Assembly (NCBI GenBank): GCA_002308615.1 | Contig: DBWC01000140.1 | Location: 1 to 13,743 of the forward strand | Direction: 5' to 3' | Length of the DNA: 13,743 bases | Source: Clostridiales bacterium UBA1248 | GTDB lineage: Bacteria > Bacillota > Clostridia > Oscillospirales > CAG-272 | Part shown: in pieces, positions 5,430-12,538 of the stretch | Layout of the letters: each line of letters starts with the position of its first letter | Numbering within the stretch: position 1 is the stretch's first letter | Made by a program: the position numbers and the translations under genes | Notes under the pieces: model-generated | What the model saw: only the letters and a program-made list of their open reading frames with translations | Database searches by the model: none | Told to the model about the DNA's origin: nothing

Positions 5430-8186
5430 TTATTTTTTTCTTTTTTTGATAACGAATATAACGCCCGCGGCGATAAGAGCCGCCGCCGCTATCGCGCCGC
5501 CTATGATAAGACCGGTTTTAAGCGTTTTATCGCCGTTGTCATTTTCTGTTGGCTTGGTTTCCGGATCCGTTATATCGGGTGCCGTGTCTTTTTCGGTTTC
5601 GGCATCGGTTTCCGTATCGGTCTCTGATCCGGGAGCGGAGAAGTATTCAAACTCGTATTCCGCGGCGGTTTGTTCTTCTTCCGGCTCGATTGCAGCCTCG
5701 CCTTCCGTTATACCCGCCTCGTCATACATAGTCTGTATAAGGATATCAAGCTCTTTCTGCGTTGTAAGCTCGTTTTCAAGCGCGTCTTTAACCGCTTTTA
5801 ACGACGGACTGTTTTTATCACCGCCGTTGCCTAAAAACAGGTCAATCGCCGAGTTTGCAAAATTGCGGTCTAAATACGGCGTGCCGTAGACTTCGACCTC
5901 GCCTAACTGAAGCATAAAACCGTCAACGTCCGTTCCGCGCAGTTTAGTACCGGTTATCTTGACAAATCTGCCGTGCGCTCCCTCGGGCGTTACCGCGTAC
6001 GACTTTTCGGGCTCTTTGCTGTTTGTTTCTTTTGCAATTTCGGTAAACGTCTTGCCGTCGCTTGATACTTCGACCGTAAAATCGTACGGCCAGCAGCCGT
6101 TTTTGAATATCTCTACCTTTTCGATATTGAAAACGTCGCAGAGATCGATAATTGCGTACTCCGTCGCGTTTTTATCCTTCATATGGAGCTTTACGTCGCT
6201 CGTCCAGCCGTTGTTTTTATTGCCGTCCGTGAGAAAATCAGGCCACCAGCCCCACGTTTTATAGTCGCCGCTGTTCGGGAATGAAGAAACGGTGACTTTT
6301 TTATGCAGCGCTAAATTCGAGCCTTTTTTGTACGCGACCGGCTCCGGCGTATCGTCAGCCAACAGATCCGTGATACTGTCGGAAAGCACCTCAACGCCGG
6401 GAACTGTCCCGTCGTCGTTATAGATCTCTATCTCGCAAAGCTGCGATTTGTTTCCTTTGCATCCGGTTATTTCGATATTGACGTATCTTGCGTTCATCTT
6501 ATCGAATTTAAGAGAAGGAGCGCTGTTGTCTTTGATCTTAAGCCCGGACGCCTTAGCTATCGGTTTCCAGTTTTCACCGTCGTTTGAACAGCTGACCGTG
6601 AAGGAATTAGGCATAAATCTGCCGAAACTGTCGCCGTGTCCGGCGGGATACAGATCTATTCTGTTGAAATCAAGCGGTTTTCCGAAATCAACGGTTATCG
6701 TATCGAGTCCCGTATTGCTTGCGGATGACCAGCCGTTTACGGCGGCGTTCGTAAATCTTCTGCCGTCGTTTAAATTGTCCATATACCATCCGTTTGCGCC
6801 CTCTGAGCTGCTGCACGTTATCTGCGCGTTAAGCGCAAGGTTTTCGCCCGGCTCATAGGTTTTGACGTGCTTTGCGCTGTAATCGTATCCCTCGGGCAGA
6901 GCAAGGATGATCGCCTCGCCCTTGTCAAGCGTGACAGCCGCCTTGTTTCCGTCTTTATCAAAATCGTGAAGCTCGCCGTCCTCATACGATACGTACTGAA
7001 GCTTTTCAAAATTTTCGGTAAACTCAATCTCAACGTTCTGTTTTTTATTGAAATAGTTGTTTACGATCATGCAGTAGTTTCTGCCGGCGGTCTTATCCTT
7101 CAAATAAGACACCGTCAGATCCGATCTGCCGTTTACCTTAAGGAAAAAGTCCTCCGGTAACAGGTCTATCGCACCGTAACCGTTTGTCGAGCCGTAGACC
7201 GCGTGAGCGTCGAGGTTTATCAGCGTTTTTCCCACGTTGTGGATCAAATGGTCGATCTCGCAGATGAACTCGTATTTCGGATTCGGAATGCCGGTGTGCG
7301 TTATGATACCGTCGTCAAAAGGCTCGTTCCTGTTGTAAGGAGTGAACCAAGTGAAATAAGAGAACTGCTTAATGCCGAACGCAAGGCCGATATTGAATTC
7401 AAACAGCGTCTCCTGCCGGTTGAGAGAACGGAAAGCGACTGTCTGTGCAACGGACTGTATATACATAGCCGTTTTTACGTTGTTTGCCAGACCGATCTTT
7501 CTTACGGATTCGAGGTTTTTCATCATAGGCTCACGCGCGATTGAATTCTGCGTAAGACCGAACGGGTACATATCGTACATTACGTATTCCTGCGGACAGC
7601 CTGTCGACGCGCAGAGCTTGAGCCAGTCGTTCATCTGGCTTTCATATATCTCATAACTCGGATATGCGTGACCGGGCAGAAAATTCAGATGCATATATCC
7701 GTCCGGATCCGCTTCTTTCAAAGCCTTGTACGCGTCAAAGAACGTATTCGGATTATACGGCTCGTCAAGCATATAATAACCGTACGCGCCCGGTACGTCC
7801 TTATACTCGTCAACAAGCCTTTTGATCTTGTCAGGCTTGTATTTGAGCAGATTACCTCCGAAACGGTCGTCCCCTACGCACATTCCAATGCCGTATTTGC
7901 TGCACAGCTCCAGCATTTTCATCTGATCGGCTTTCGATCCTATGCCGTCGCCGGCGCCGAGCACCCAGTCTATCTCCGCGTCCGCCATATATTTATACTG
8001 TTCGTCATTTATATATTCGGACGTGGGCGGCCAGAATATCGAAATAAGAATGTTTTTGTTAAAGTCGAATTTCTCTTTTTTCACAGTCTCACCTCCGACG
8101 TCCGCCGCCGCGGGTGCAAAAACACCCGCGGACACGGCAAATAAAAGTAGCGTTAAGATAATAAATCTTATAATTTTTTTCATCAC
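5430..8186 (-). CDS. Surface-anchored protein: glycosidase-like TIM barrel, two F5/8C (CBM32-like) domains, C-terminal membrane anchor
   Basis: A 918-residue multidomain surface protein. Order: signal peptide (1 to about 28, cleavage near APAAA-DV); barrel-like domain (about 40-325); small beta domain (about 326-435); two F5/8 type C galactose-binding-like domains (about 445-590 and 620-768), each opening with the typical NLAL-N/H-K pattern and ending EIEIY or EVEVY. A helical stretch (775-828), an acidic Thr/Glu/Asp linker (830-885), a membrane helix (about 890-913) and the stop-transfer tail KKRKK follow. The barrel holds YYMLDEPYN (137-145); Asp141/Glu142 are candidates for an acid/base pair, as in DEP-type glycosidase-like barrels. 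There is no LPXTG motif, so anchoring is by the helix. I cannot name a GH family. GTG 8186 or ATG 8183 could be the start; AAAGGA lies just upstream, overlapping the previous gene's end. It probably binds and perhaps cleaves a polysaccharide that the co-transcribed deacetylases modify. Confidence 0.85.
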   Translation of the reverse strand: MMKKIIRFIILTLLLFAVSAGVFAPAAADVGGETVKKEKFDFNKNILISIFWPPTSEYINDEQYKYMADAEIDWVLGAGDGIGSKADQMKMLELCSKYGIGMCVGDDRFGGNLLKYKPDKIKRLVDEYKDVPGAYGYYMLDEPYNPNTFFDAYKALKEADPDGYMHLNFLPGHAYPSYEIYESQMNDWLKLCASTGCPQEYVMYDMYPFGLTQNSIAREPMMKNLESVRKIGLANNVKTAMYIQSVAQTVAFRSLNRQETLFEFNIGLAFGIKQFSYFTWFTPYNRNEPFDDGIITHTGIPNPKYEFICEIDHLIHNVGKTLINLDAHAVYGSTNGYGAIDLLPEDFFLKVNGRSDLTVSYLKDKTAGRNYCMIVNNYFNKKQNVEIEFTENFEKLQYVSYEDGELHDFDKDGNKAAVTLDKGEAIILALPEGYDYSAKHVKTYEPGENLALNAQITCSSSEGANGWYMDNLNDGRRFTNAAVNGWSSASNTGLDTITVDFGKPLDFNRIDLYPAGHGDSFGRFMPNSFTVSCSNDGENWKPIAKASGLKIKDNSAPSLKFDKMNARYVNIEITGCKGNKSQLCEIEIYNDDGTVPGVEVLSDSITDLLADDTPEPVAYKKGSNLALHKKVTVSSFPNSGDYKTWGWWPDFLTDGNKNNGWTSDVKLHMKDKNATEYAIIDLCDVFNIEKVEIFKNGCWPYDFTVEVSSDGKTFTEIAKETNSKEPEKSYAVTPEGAHGRFVKITGTKLRGTDVDGFMLQLGEVEVYGTPYLDRNFANSAIDLFLGNGGDKNSPSLKAVKDALENELTTQKELDILIQTMYDEAGITEGEAAIEPEEEQTAAEYEFEYFSAPGSETDTETDAETEKDTAPDITDPETKPTENDNGDKTLKTGLIIGGAIAAAALIAAGVIFVIKKRKK
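8108..8131 (-). repeat. Strong 9-base hairpin inside the signal-peptide coding region
   Basis: Perfect inverted repeat CCGCGGGTG / CACCCGCGG with a 6-base loop (8117-8122). It lies about 55 bases into the coding sequence of the 918-residue surface protein, at the codons of the signal-peptide cleavage region. In mRNA it would be a very stable stem. It may be chance in Ala/Gly/Pro codons. Confidence 0.7.
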
Positions 8187-8897
8187 TTATCCTTTGAAAA
8201 TCTCATAAAAGTCCGTGTTTGTCACACATTTTATATCTTTTGCTTCAGTCATCATGCCTATAAGCCTGTCAAGACGCCCGTCCGTGTTGAAAAAGTCAAG
8301 CTCATACGCGTGACACCAGACGTAGAACAGGGCGTCTTGTTCCGTCTGAAGCGAAACGAAGCTCTCTGCAAGCTCAAGCGTTCTTTCGTCGGATAACGAA
8401 CACGTCGGACGCCAGATCATGAAATTATCCGGCATACGGAAATCGTAAGTCGATTCGACCGCGCGGCTGTATCTTATATCGGTCGTTTCAAGTATGACTT
8501 TTATGGTCTTTTCCGTCGCCTGGAACTCGCCGCCCGGCCACGACATACCGACGGGCGCGTGTCCGAAGATACGCTTTATATTGTCGGCGTCGCCCTGCAC
8601 CTCTTCCGTTATCTTTTCGGGCGTATCGTCGTAGTGTGAAAGAGAAGGGTGATGAAGCGTGTGGACCGCGACGTCAAAGCCGTCGTATATGCCGGTTTTA
8701 AGCTCCTCCTCGGTAAAGCGCAGATGCGTTACGTCGGGTCTTCCGAACTGTTCGCCGACCCACGCCCAGCTTTCGCCCAAAAGCCCGGTGTTTATAAAGA
8801 ACGTACAGCCGTAAAAGTTGTGTTTTTTGAATATTTCAAGAGCGCGCAGATCCTGCGTCACTCCGTCGTCAAAGCTGAAAGTGAAATATTTGCTCAT
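8187..8897 (-). CDS. Polysaccharide deacetylase (NodB-like) family protein, leaderless, predicted cytosolic
   Basis: NodB-fold (CE4-like) proteins remove N- or O-acetyl groups from glycans using a divalent metal. The 236 residues are only the catalytic fold. Motif 1 is TFSFDDG (Asp10, Asp11), motif 2 HTLHHP (His79, His83, metal ligands), then SWPGG (119-123) in place of the usual Arg-containing motif 3, and WCHAYELD (194-201) holding a candidate catalytic His196. There is no signal peptide or membrane segment, unlike its two paralogues upstream. A GAGG site inside the preceding stop region lies about five bases from the ATG. The gap to the previous gene is seven bases and to the next gene zero, so it is in the same operon. 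It could act on a cytosolic sugar precursor or an imported oligosaccharide, or leave by a non-Sec route. The fold is firm; substrate and location are inferred. Confidence 0.88.
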   Translation of the reverse strand: MSKYFTFSFDDGVTQDLRALEIFKKHNFYGCTFFINTGLLGESWAWVGEQFGRPDVTHLRFTEEELKTGIYDGFDVAVHTLHHPSLSHYDDTPEKITEEVQGDADNIKRIFGHAPVGMSWPGGEFQATEKTIKVILETTDIRYSRAVESTYDFRMPDNFMIWRPTCSLSDERTLELAESFVSLQTEQDALFYVWCHAYELDFFNTDGRLDRLIGMMTEAKDIKCVTNTDFYEIFKG

Positions 8898-8904
8898 TTT
8901 ATCC

Positions 8905-10479
8905 TCATTCCGCCGGTATATAAGCCGGTATCTCGTCTTTGAACAGCTGATAAAATTCCGCGTTTGTCACAAGGACTATTTCTCCTTTTTCAGCGGCTTC
9001 TGCGACCATTTGTATAAACTGCTCAAAAACGTTCCACGTTCCGTGAGCGTCAAATTCATACGCGTGTGAGAATCCGTAGAAAAGCATATCTTCCGTACAT
9101 TCTTTTTCTAAGAATTTCTGGAAAAGCGTGGTAACTGTGCTGTTTGACATGGTGTTCGTCGGCTCCCATAACAGGAATTCCGTAGGCAGCTTGAAACGGT
9201 TTTTAAGTCCGTTCTGGAAGGTCGTACCGCGTGAGAATCTGATGTTCGTATTTTCATATACGAGCTTTCTTGTTGTTGCGGTCTGGTCTCCGTCGCCGCC
9301 CGGCCACGCCATACCGGCGGGGTAGACGCCCGTCAGGTTGAAGATGTTGATAGCGTCGGTCATAACTTCTTTTTTGACTGAAGCCGGGTCGTTGTCAAAG
9401 CTCTTCATAGACAGATGATTGAGCGTATGGCTTTCGACGTCGTAGCCTTTATATATGCCGGTCTTAAGCTCATCCATCGTAAATCTTACGTGCGAAACTC
9501 CGACAAAAGACGACCAGTCGGCGCCGCAAAGTCCGGTATTGATAAAGAACGTGGCTTTGTTTACACCGTATTTCTTTAATATTTCAATGACGCGCAAATC
9601 CTGCTGTGTGGCGTCGTCAAAGCTCATGGTAACGTACTTTTTGGGCGTGCCGTCGCGTACTATGCCGGAATCCGTGCCGGCTATCACCGCGGCGTAATCA
9701 AGCGCGCCTTCAAGCGTGTCAAAGAAGCCGATCTCGGTTATGGTCGCCTCGGAACCGGTCTTCGTTTTATTGCTGCCCCAGTCTATACGTACTGTGGTCA
9801 GCACTTCCTCTTTTATAAGCTTTGTCGCCGTCATATCGACGATTATATTGTGGAATTCACCGTCCGGCATATAAGATACGTTCTTTAATTCGCCGCCCGT
9901 CGGCTTGGTGTATAACTGCAGATCGCCGTCGGTATTTGATTTGATCCTTATTACGACGTAAGAGGCGTCTTTGCCGGTCAGAGCCGGTTTGTTTTTGATC
10001 CTCGCGTATTCGGAAATATCAAACGTGACGCGCGGGTCGGATACTTTCGCGGTTCCGGTATATTTAAGATGGATACCGCCGCTGTCAAGCGATATGTCCG
10101 TATCCTTTACGTTGGTAAAGGTTTCTGCAACGCTTTGATCCCATACTTTAAAAATGTTGTCCGGAGTTTCGATCTCCGCTTCTTTACCGTAGAAGATCTT
10201 AACGGACGGATCCGTGACGTGTCTGAAAAGTACAACGACGTCTTTATTGTCGGTCATTCCGTCGCCGTTTGTGTCGCACGCCGTTTCGTCAACGGCTGCG
10301 TCGTCGCCGTTAAGATAACGGAACAGGGAGACCACGTCTTTGTTGTTTACTTCCGTATCGCGGTTTATGTCGCCGGCGATCCCGCCGTCTTCGCCCGCCG
10401 CGCTCGTAACATACAGCGCGGAGGTCAAAAACACGGTGCAGAGTATCAAAGATAGTGCTTTTTTCATCATGTTTTTCAT
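8905..10479 (-). CDS. Secreted polysaccharide deacetylase with N-terminal type I dockerin
   Basis: A 524-residue exported enzyme. Order: signal peptide (1 to about 28, ending VTSAAG); dockerin (about 35-90) with two Ca-binding loops, GDINRDTEVNNKD (36-48) and CDTNGDGMTDNKD (68-80), each followed by a helix with VVxLFR; beta-rich domain of unknown type (about 105-258), perhaps carbohydrate-binding; NodB-like domain (about 270-515). Catalytic motifs: MSFDDA (Asp288, Asp289), HTLNH (His351, His355), AWPGG (391-395), SHAYEFD (His472). A dockerin binds a cohesin on a scaffold or surface protein; no cohesin is in this window. GGAGG stands four bases before the ATG, 19 bases after the lipoprotein gene. 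The catalytic half is a close paralogue of that neighbour, sharing SGIVRDGTPKKY before the domain and FYQLFKDEIPA after it. Confidence 0.92.
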   Translation of the reverse strand: MKNMMKKALSLILCTVFLTSALYVTSAAGEDGGIAGDINRDTEVNNKDVVSLFRYLNGDDAAVDETACDTNGDGMTDNKDVVVLFRHVTDPSVKIFYGKEAEIETPDNIFKVWDQSVAETFTNVKDTDISLDSGGIHLKYTGTAKVSDPRVTFDISEYARIKNKPALTGKDASYVVIRIKSNTDGDLQLYTKPTGGELKNVSYMPDGEFHNIIVDMTATKLIKEEVLTTVRIDWGSNKTKTGSEATITEIGFFDTLEGALDYAAVIAGTDSGIVRDGTPKKYVTMSFDDATQQDLRVIEILKKYGVNKATFFINTGLCGADWSSFVGVSHVRFTMDELKTGIYKGYDVESHTLNHLSMKSFDNDPASVKKEVMTDAINIFNLTGVYPAGMAWPGGDGDQTATTRKLVYENTNIRFSRGTTFQNGLKNRFKLPTEFLLWEPTNTMSNSTVTTLFQKFLEKECTEDMLFYGFSHAYEFDAHGTWNVFEQFIQMVAEAAEKGEIVLVTNAEFYQLFKDEIPAYIPAE

Positions 10480-10498
10480 AAATCCTCCGGAAATTTAA

Positions 10499-11473
10499 TT
10501 ATTCATCCAATATTACGGCGGGTATTTCGTCCTTGAAAAGCTGATAGAATTCGGATACAGTCACAAGTTCAATGCCTTCGGCCTCCGTCACGGTCTTTAT
10601 AAATCTTTCAAGCCTGTCGTAGCTGTTGTAGATGTCAAGCTCGTATCCGTGTCCCCAGCAGAAGAAGAGCATATCTTCATTGCATTCGGCGTCAACGAAT
10701 TTCTGAAAATCCGAAAACAGCGTGCTTTCGCTTATCTCAGCCGTCGGCTCAAGCCATAAAAACTCCGTCGGCAGATCGAATTTATGCGTGGACGTCGTAC
10801 CGCGGCCGAGTCTTATGGAAGTATTCTCATACGCGATCTTCATAAGCTCGCGCGTCACGTTCGGGTCGCCGCCCGGCCACGCCATAACGACGGGGTATTT
10901 GCCTGTCAGTTTATATATGTTTTTAGCGTCTTTTTCTAGTTCGTTTGCAACCTTTTTAACGTTATTCTGATACGTATTGAGCGGCAGATGGTTCAACGTA
11001 TGCACCGCGAGATCAAATCCGTCGTAAATGCCGGACTCAACTTCCTTTTTTGTAAAACGCACGTGCGGCACGCCCACGGATTTTGACCAGTCAACGCCGT
11101 AAAGTCCCGTGCTTATAAAGAAAGTAACGTCATAGTAGTCGTACTTTTTGCACATTTCAATTATTTTAAGGTCCTGCTGCGTAGCGTCGTCAAAGCACAG
11201 ACAAAAATACTTTTTCGGCGTTCCGTCGCGTACTATGCCTGAATCAAGACCCGCGTATACGATCTCCGGCTCCGTTTCAGCAGGTTCCGTTTCCGTCTCG
11301 GTCTCGGTCTCCGTCTCGGTTTCCGTTTCCGTTTCGGCTTCAGTCGTGACGGGCTCTGTTTTTTCGTCCGTTTCAGGCTCCGTCTCGGTTACGTCGGGCG
11401 CTCCGGTGCATGCAAAAACGGACAGAAGCACCGAAAAAAGAACAAATACGGTAAATATACGTTTGAACTTCAT
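10499..11473 (-). CDS. Lipoprotein polysaccharide deacetylase (NodB-like) with Thr/Glu linker
   Basis: First gene of the operon: a membrane-tethered deacetylase displayed outside the cell. The 324 residues comprise a lipoprotein signal peptide with a lipobox-like VFAC (Cys22 is the lipidation site; Phe at -2 is unusual), an acidic linker (about 26-72) with a 17-residue run of alternating Glu-Thr (47-63), and the NodB-like domain (about 78-318). Motifs: CFDDA (Asp95, Asp96), HTLNH (His158, His162), AWPGG (198-202), GHGYELD (His275). I prefer ATG 11473 to the longer ATG at 11500. A GAGGT site stands eight bases before 11473, and the longer start would fall in the promoter -10 box with no ribosome binding site. 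The longer reading would place Arg/Lys-rich residues before the signal peptide. Deacetylation of a cell-wall or matrix polysaccharide is the likely role; the exact substrate is unknown. Confidence 0.9.
   Translation of the reverse strand: MKFKRIFTVFVLFSVLLSVFACTGAPDVTETEPETDEKTEPVTTEAETETETETETETETETEPAETEPEIVYAGLDSGIVRDGTPKKYFCLCFDDATQQDLKIIEMCKKYDYYDVTFFISTGLYGVDWSKSVGVPHVRFTKKEVESGIYDGFDLAVHTLNHLPLNTYQNNVKKVANELEKDAKNIYKLTGKYPVVMAWPGGDPNVTRELMKIAYENTSIRLGRGTTSTHKFDLPTEFLWLEPTAEISESTLFSDFQKFVDAECNEDMLFFCWGHGYELDIYNSYDRLERFIKTVTEAEGIELVTVSEFYQLFKDEIPAVILDE
11285..11335 (-). repeat. Hexanucleotide tract coding for (Glu-Thr)n in the lipoprotein deacetylase
   Basis: Eight Glu-Thr pairs plus one Glu are encoded by near-perfect six-base units (GAAACG, GAGACC and variants). 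Each gain or loss of a unit keeps the frame, so the tract could vary linker length between strains. Less regular Thr/Glu linkers occur at 5080-5187 and 5541-5627 in two other surface proteins. Confidence 0.85.
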
Positions 11474-11498
11474 TTTCTTATACCTCGCTTTCTGTATC

Positions 11499-11527
11499 AT
11501 TCTATCACAAAATAATAAAAAAGTAAA
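11499..11527 (-). promoter_or_regulatory. Promoter of the deacetylase/surface-protein operon
   Basis: Minus-strand TTTACT (11527-11522) and TAGAAT (11504-11499) with a 17-base spacer. The -10 is preceded by TG one base away (TGATAGAAT), an extended -10 pattern. Start of transcription would be near 11492, upstream of the GAGGT site of the lipoprotein gene. Predicted from sequence only. Confidence 0.6.
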
Positions 11528-11545
11528 GATATTTTTCTTTTTTTA

Positions 11546-11574
11546 TTGACTAAAATAATAAATTATGATAGAAT
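11546..11574 (+). promoter_or_regulatory. Promoter of the nucleoside hydrolase-like gene
   Basis: TTGACT (11546-11551) and TAGAAT (11569-11574) are separated by 17 bases; each matches the sigma-70 consensus at five of six positions. As in the divergent promoter, the -10 is part of TGATAGAAT. Transcription would start near 11581, just before the AAAGGGG ribosome binding site. Confidence 0.7.
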
Positions 11575-11598
11575 AAATAAAAAACAAAAAGGGGATAT

Positions 11599-12516
11599 AT
11601 GATGACGGAGGCTGAAAGACTGAAAAATTTAGCGGTACCGGCGGGTACGGTGGACTGCGTGCTCGATACTGATACTTATAACGAGATAGACGACCAGTTT
11701 GCGCTGTCGCTTTTGGTAAAGCACGAAAAAACGAACGTTAAAGCGATATACGCCTGCCCGTTTTTCAACTCAAACTCAAATTCGCCCGAGGACGGGATGG
11801 AAAAAAGCTATGACGAGATAATGAATTTGCTCACGCTGACAGGCGATGAAGAGATGAAGAAAAACGTTTATAAGGGAAGCAGACAGTATCTTAAAGACGA
11901 AAAGACGTTTGTCGAAAGTCCCGCCGCGCGTCATCTGTGCGAGCTTGCGATGAAATACAGCAAGGAAGACCCGCTTTACGTCGTTGCGATAGGATGCATA
12001 ACGAACGTTGCGTCCGCGATACTTATGAAGCCGGAGATCGTAGATAACATTGTCGTCGTCTGGCTCGGCGGTCACTATACGTCGTGGATAGATACGAACG
12101 AGTTCAATATGATGCAGGATATAGCCGCCGCGCGCGTCGTTTTCGGCTGCGGCTGTCCGCTCGTACAGCTGCCGTGCATGGGCGTGGTCTCCGCGTTCTA
12201 TGTATCGGGACCCGAGCTTGATTACTGGCTAAAAGGCAAAAACGCACTCTGCGATTATCTCGTAAAGCATACGACGGAAGCGGCGGAGGAATACGCAAAG
12301 GGCAGAGTATGGAGCCGCATAATCTGGGACGTAACGGCGGCGGCGTGGCTGTTGAACGACGGCGGGCGCTTTATGCTTTCCGAAATAATCCACGCGCCTA
12401 TCCCGGAATACGACCATCAGTATGCGTACGACAACAGACGCCATTTCATGTGCCGCGTAACGCATATCCATCGCGACCCGCTTATGCAGGAGCTGTTCAG
12501 AGTTTTAGCAAAATAA
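11599..12516 (+). CDS. Inosine/uridine-preferring nucleoside hydrolase family protein
   Basis: Family members hydrolyse the N-glycosidic bond of ribonucleosides to base and ribose. The 305-residue protein has no signal peptide and is probably cytosolic. The Ca-binding N-terminal motif is VLDTDTYNEIDDQFAL (21-36; Asp23, Asp25, Asp31, Asp32). GCITNVASA (132-140) is the next conserved block, EFNMMQD (168-174) matches the ribose-binding Glu-x-Asn, and IWDVTAAAW (242-250) supplies the late Ca ligand Asp244. The His usually before that Asp is Trp243, so specificity may differ from classical IU hydrolases. Two ATGs are possible; 11602 fits the AAAGGGG site better (seven bases) than 11599 (four). It is the only plus-strand gene, transcribed divergently from the deacetylase operon. 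A role in glycan metabolism, hydrolysing a different glycoside, is possible but not shown. Confidence 0.85.
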   Translation: MMTEAERLKNLAVPAGTVDCVLDTDTYNEIDDQFALSLLVKHEKTNVKAIYACPFFNSNSNSPEDGMEKSYDEIMNLLTLTGDEEMKKNVYKGSRQYLKDEKTFVESPAARHLCELAMKYSKEDPLYVVAIGCITNVASAILMKPEIVDNIVVVWLGGHYTSWIDTNEFNMMQDIAAARVVFGCGCPLVQLPCMGVVSAFYVSGPELDYWLKGKNALCDYLVKHTTEAAEEYAKGRVWSRIIWDVTAAAWLLNDGGRFMLSEIIHAPIPEYDHQYAYDNRRHFMCRVTHIHRDPLMQELFRVLAK

Positions 12517-12518
12517 AT

Positions 12519-12538
12519 AAGGGAGCGAAAGCTCCCTT
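12519..12538 (+). terminator. Bidirectional terminator between convergent genes
   Basis: Stem AAGGGAGC / GCTCCCTT with a GAAA tetraloop (12527-12530), eight base pairs. It starts two bases after the nucleoside hydrolase stop and is followed on the plus strand by TTTAATTCTTAATTC. On the minus strand it immediately follows the TAA of the glycosidase-like gene and is followed by TTATTTATTTT, so it serves both genes. Confidence 0.85.

Noticed and set aside
7668..8144. Plus-strand open frame of 158 codons opposite the barrel domain of the surface protein
   Set aside because: Runs opposite a clear coding region with signal peptide and domain structure; the composition is that of an antisense frame.
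11270..11345. Short regular repeats resembling a CRISPR array
   Set aside because: Six-base units in coding frame giving Glu-Thr; no spacers and no cas genes.
11474..11500. Longer N-terminus of the lipoprotein deacetylase starting at the ATG at 11500
   Set aside because: No ribosome binding site, overlaps the predicted -10 box and puts charged residues ahead of the signal peptide; the ATG at 11473 has a well-spaced GAGGT.
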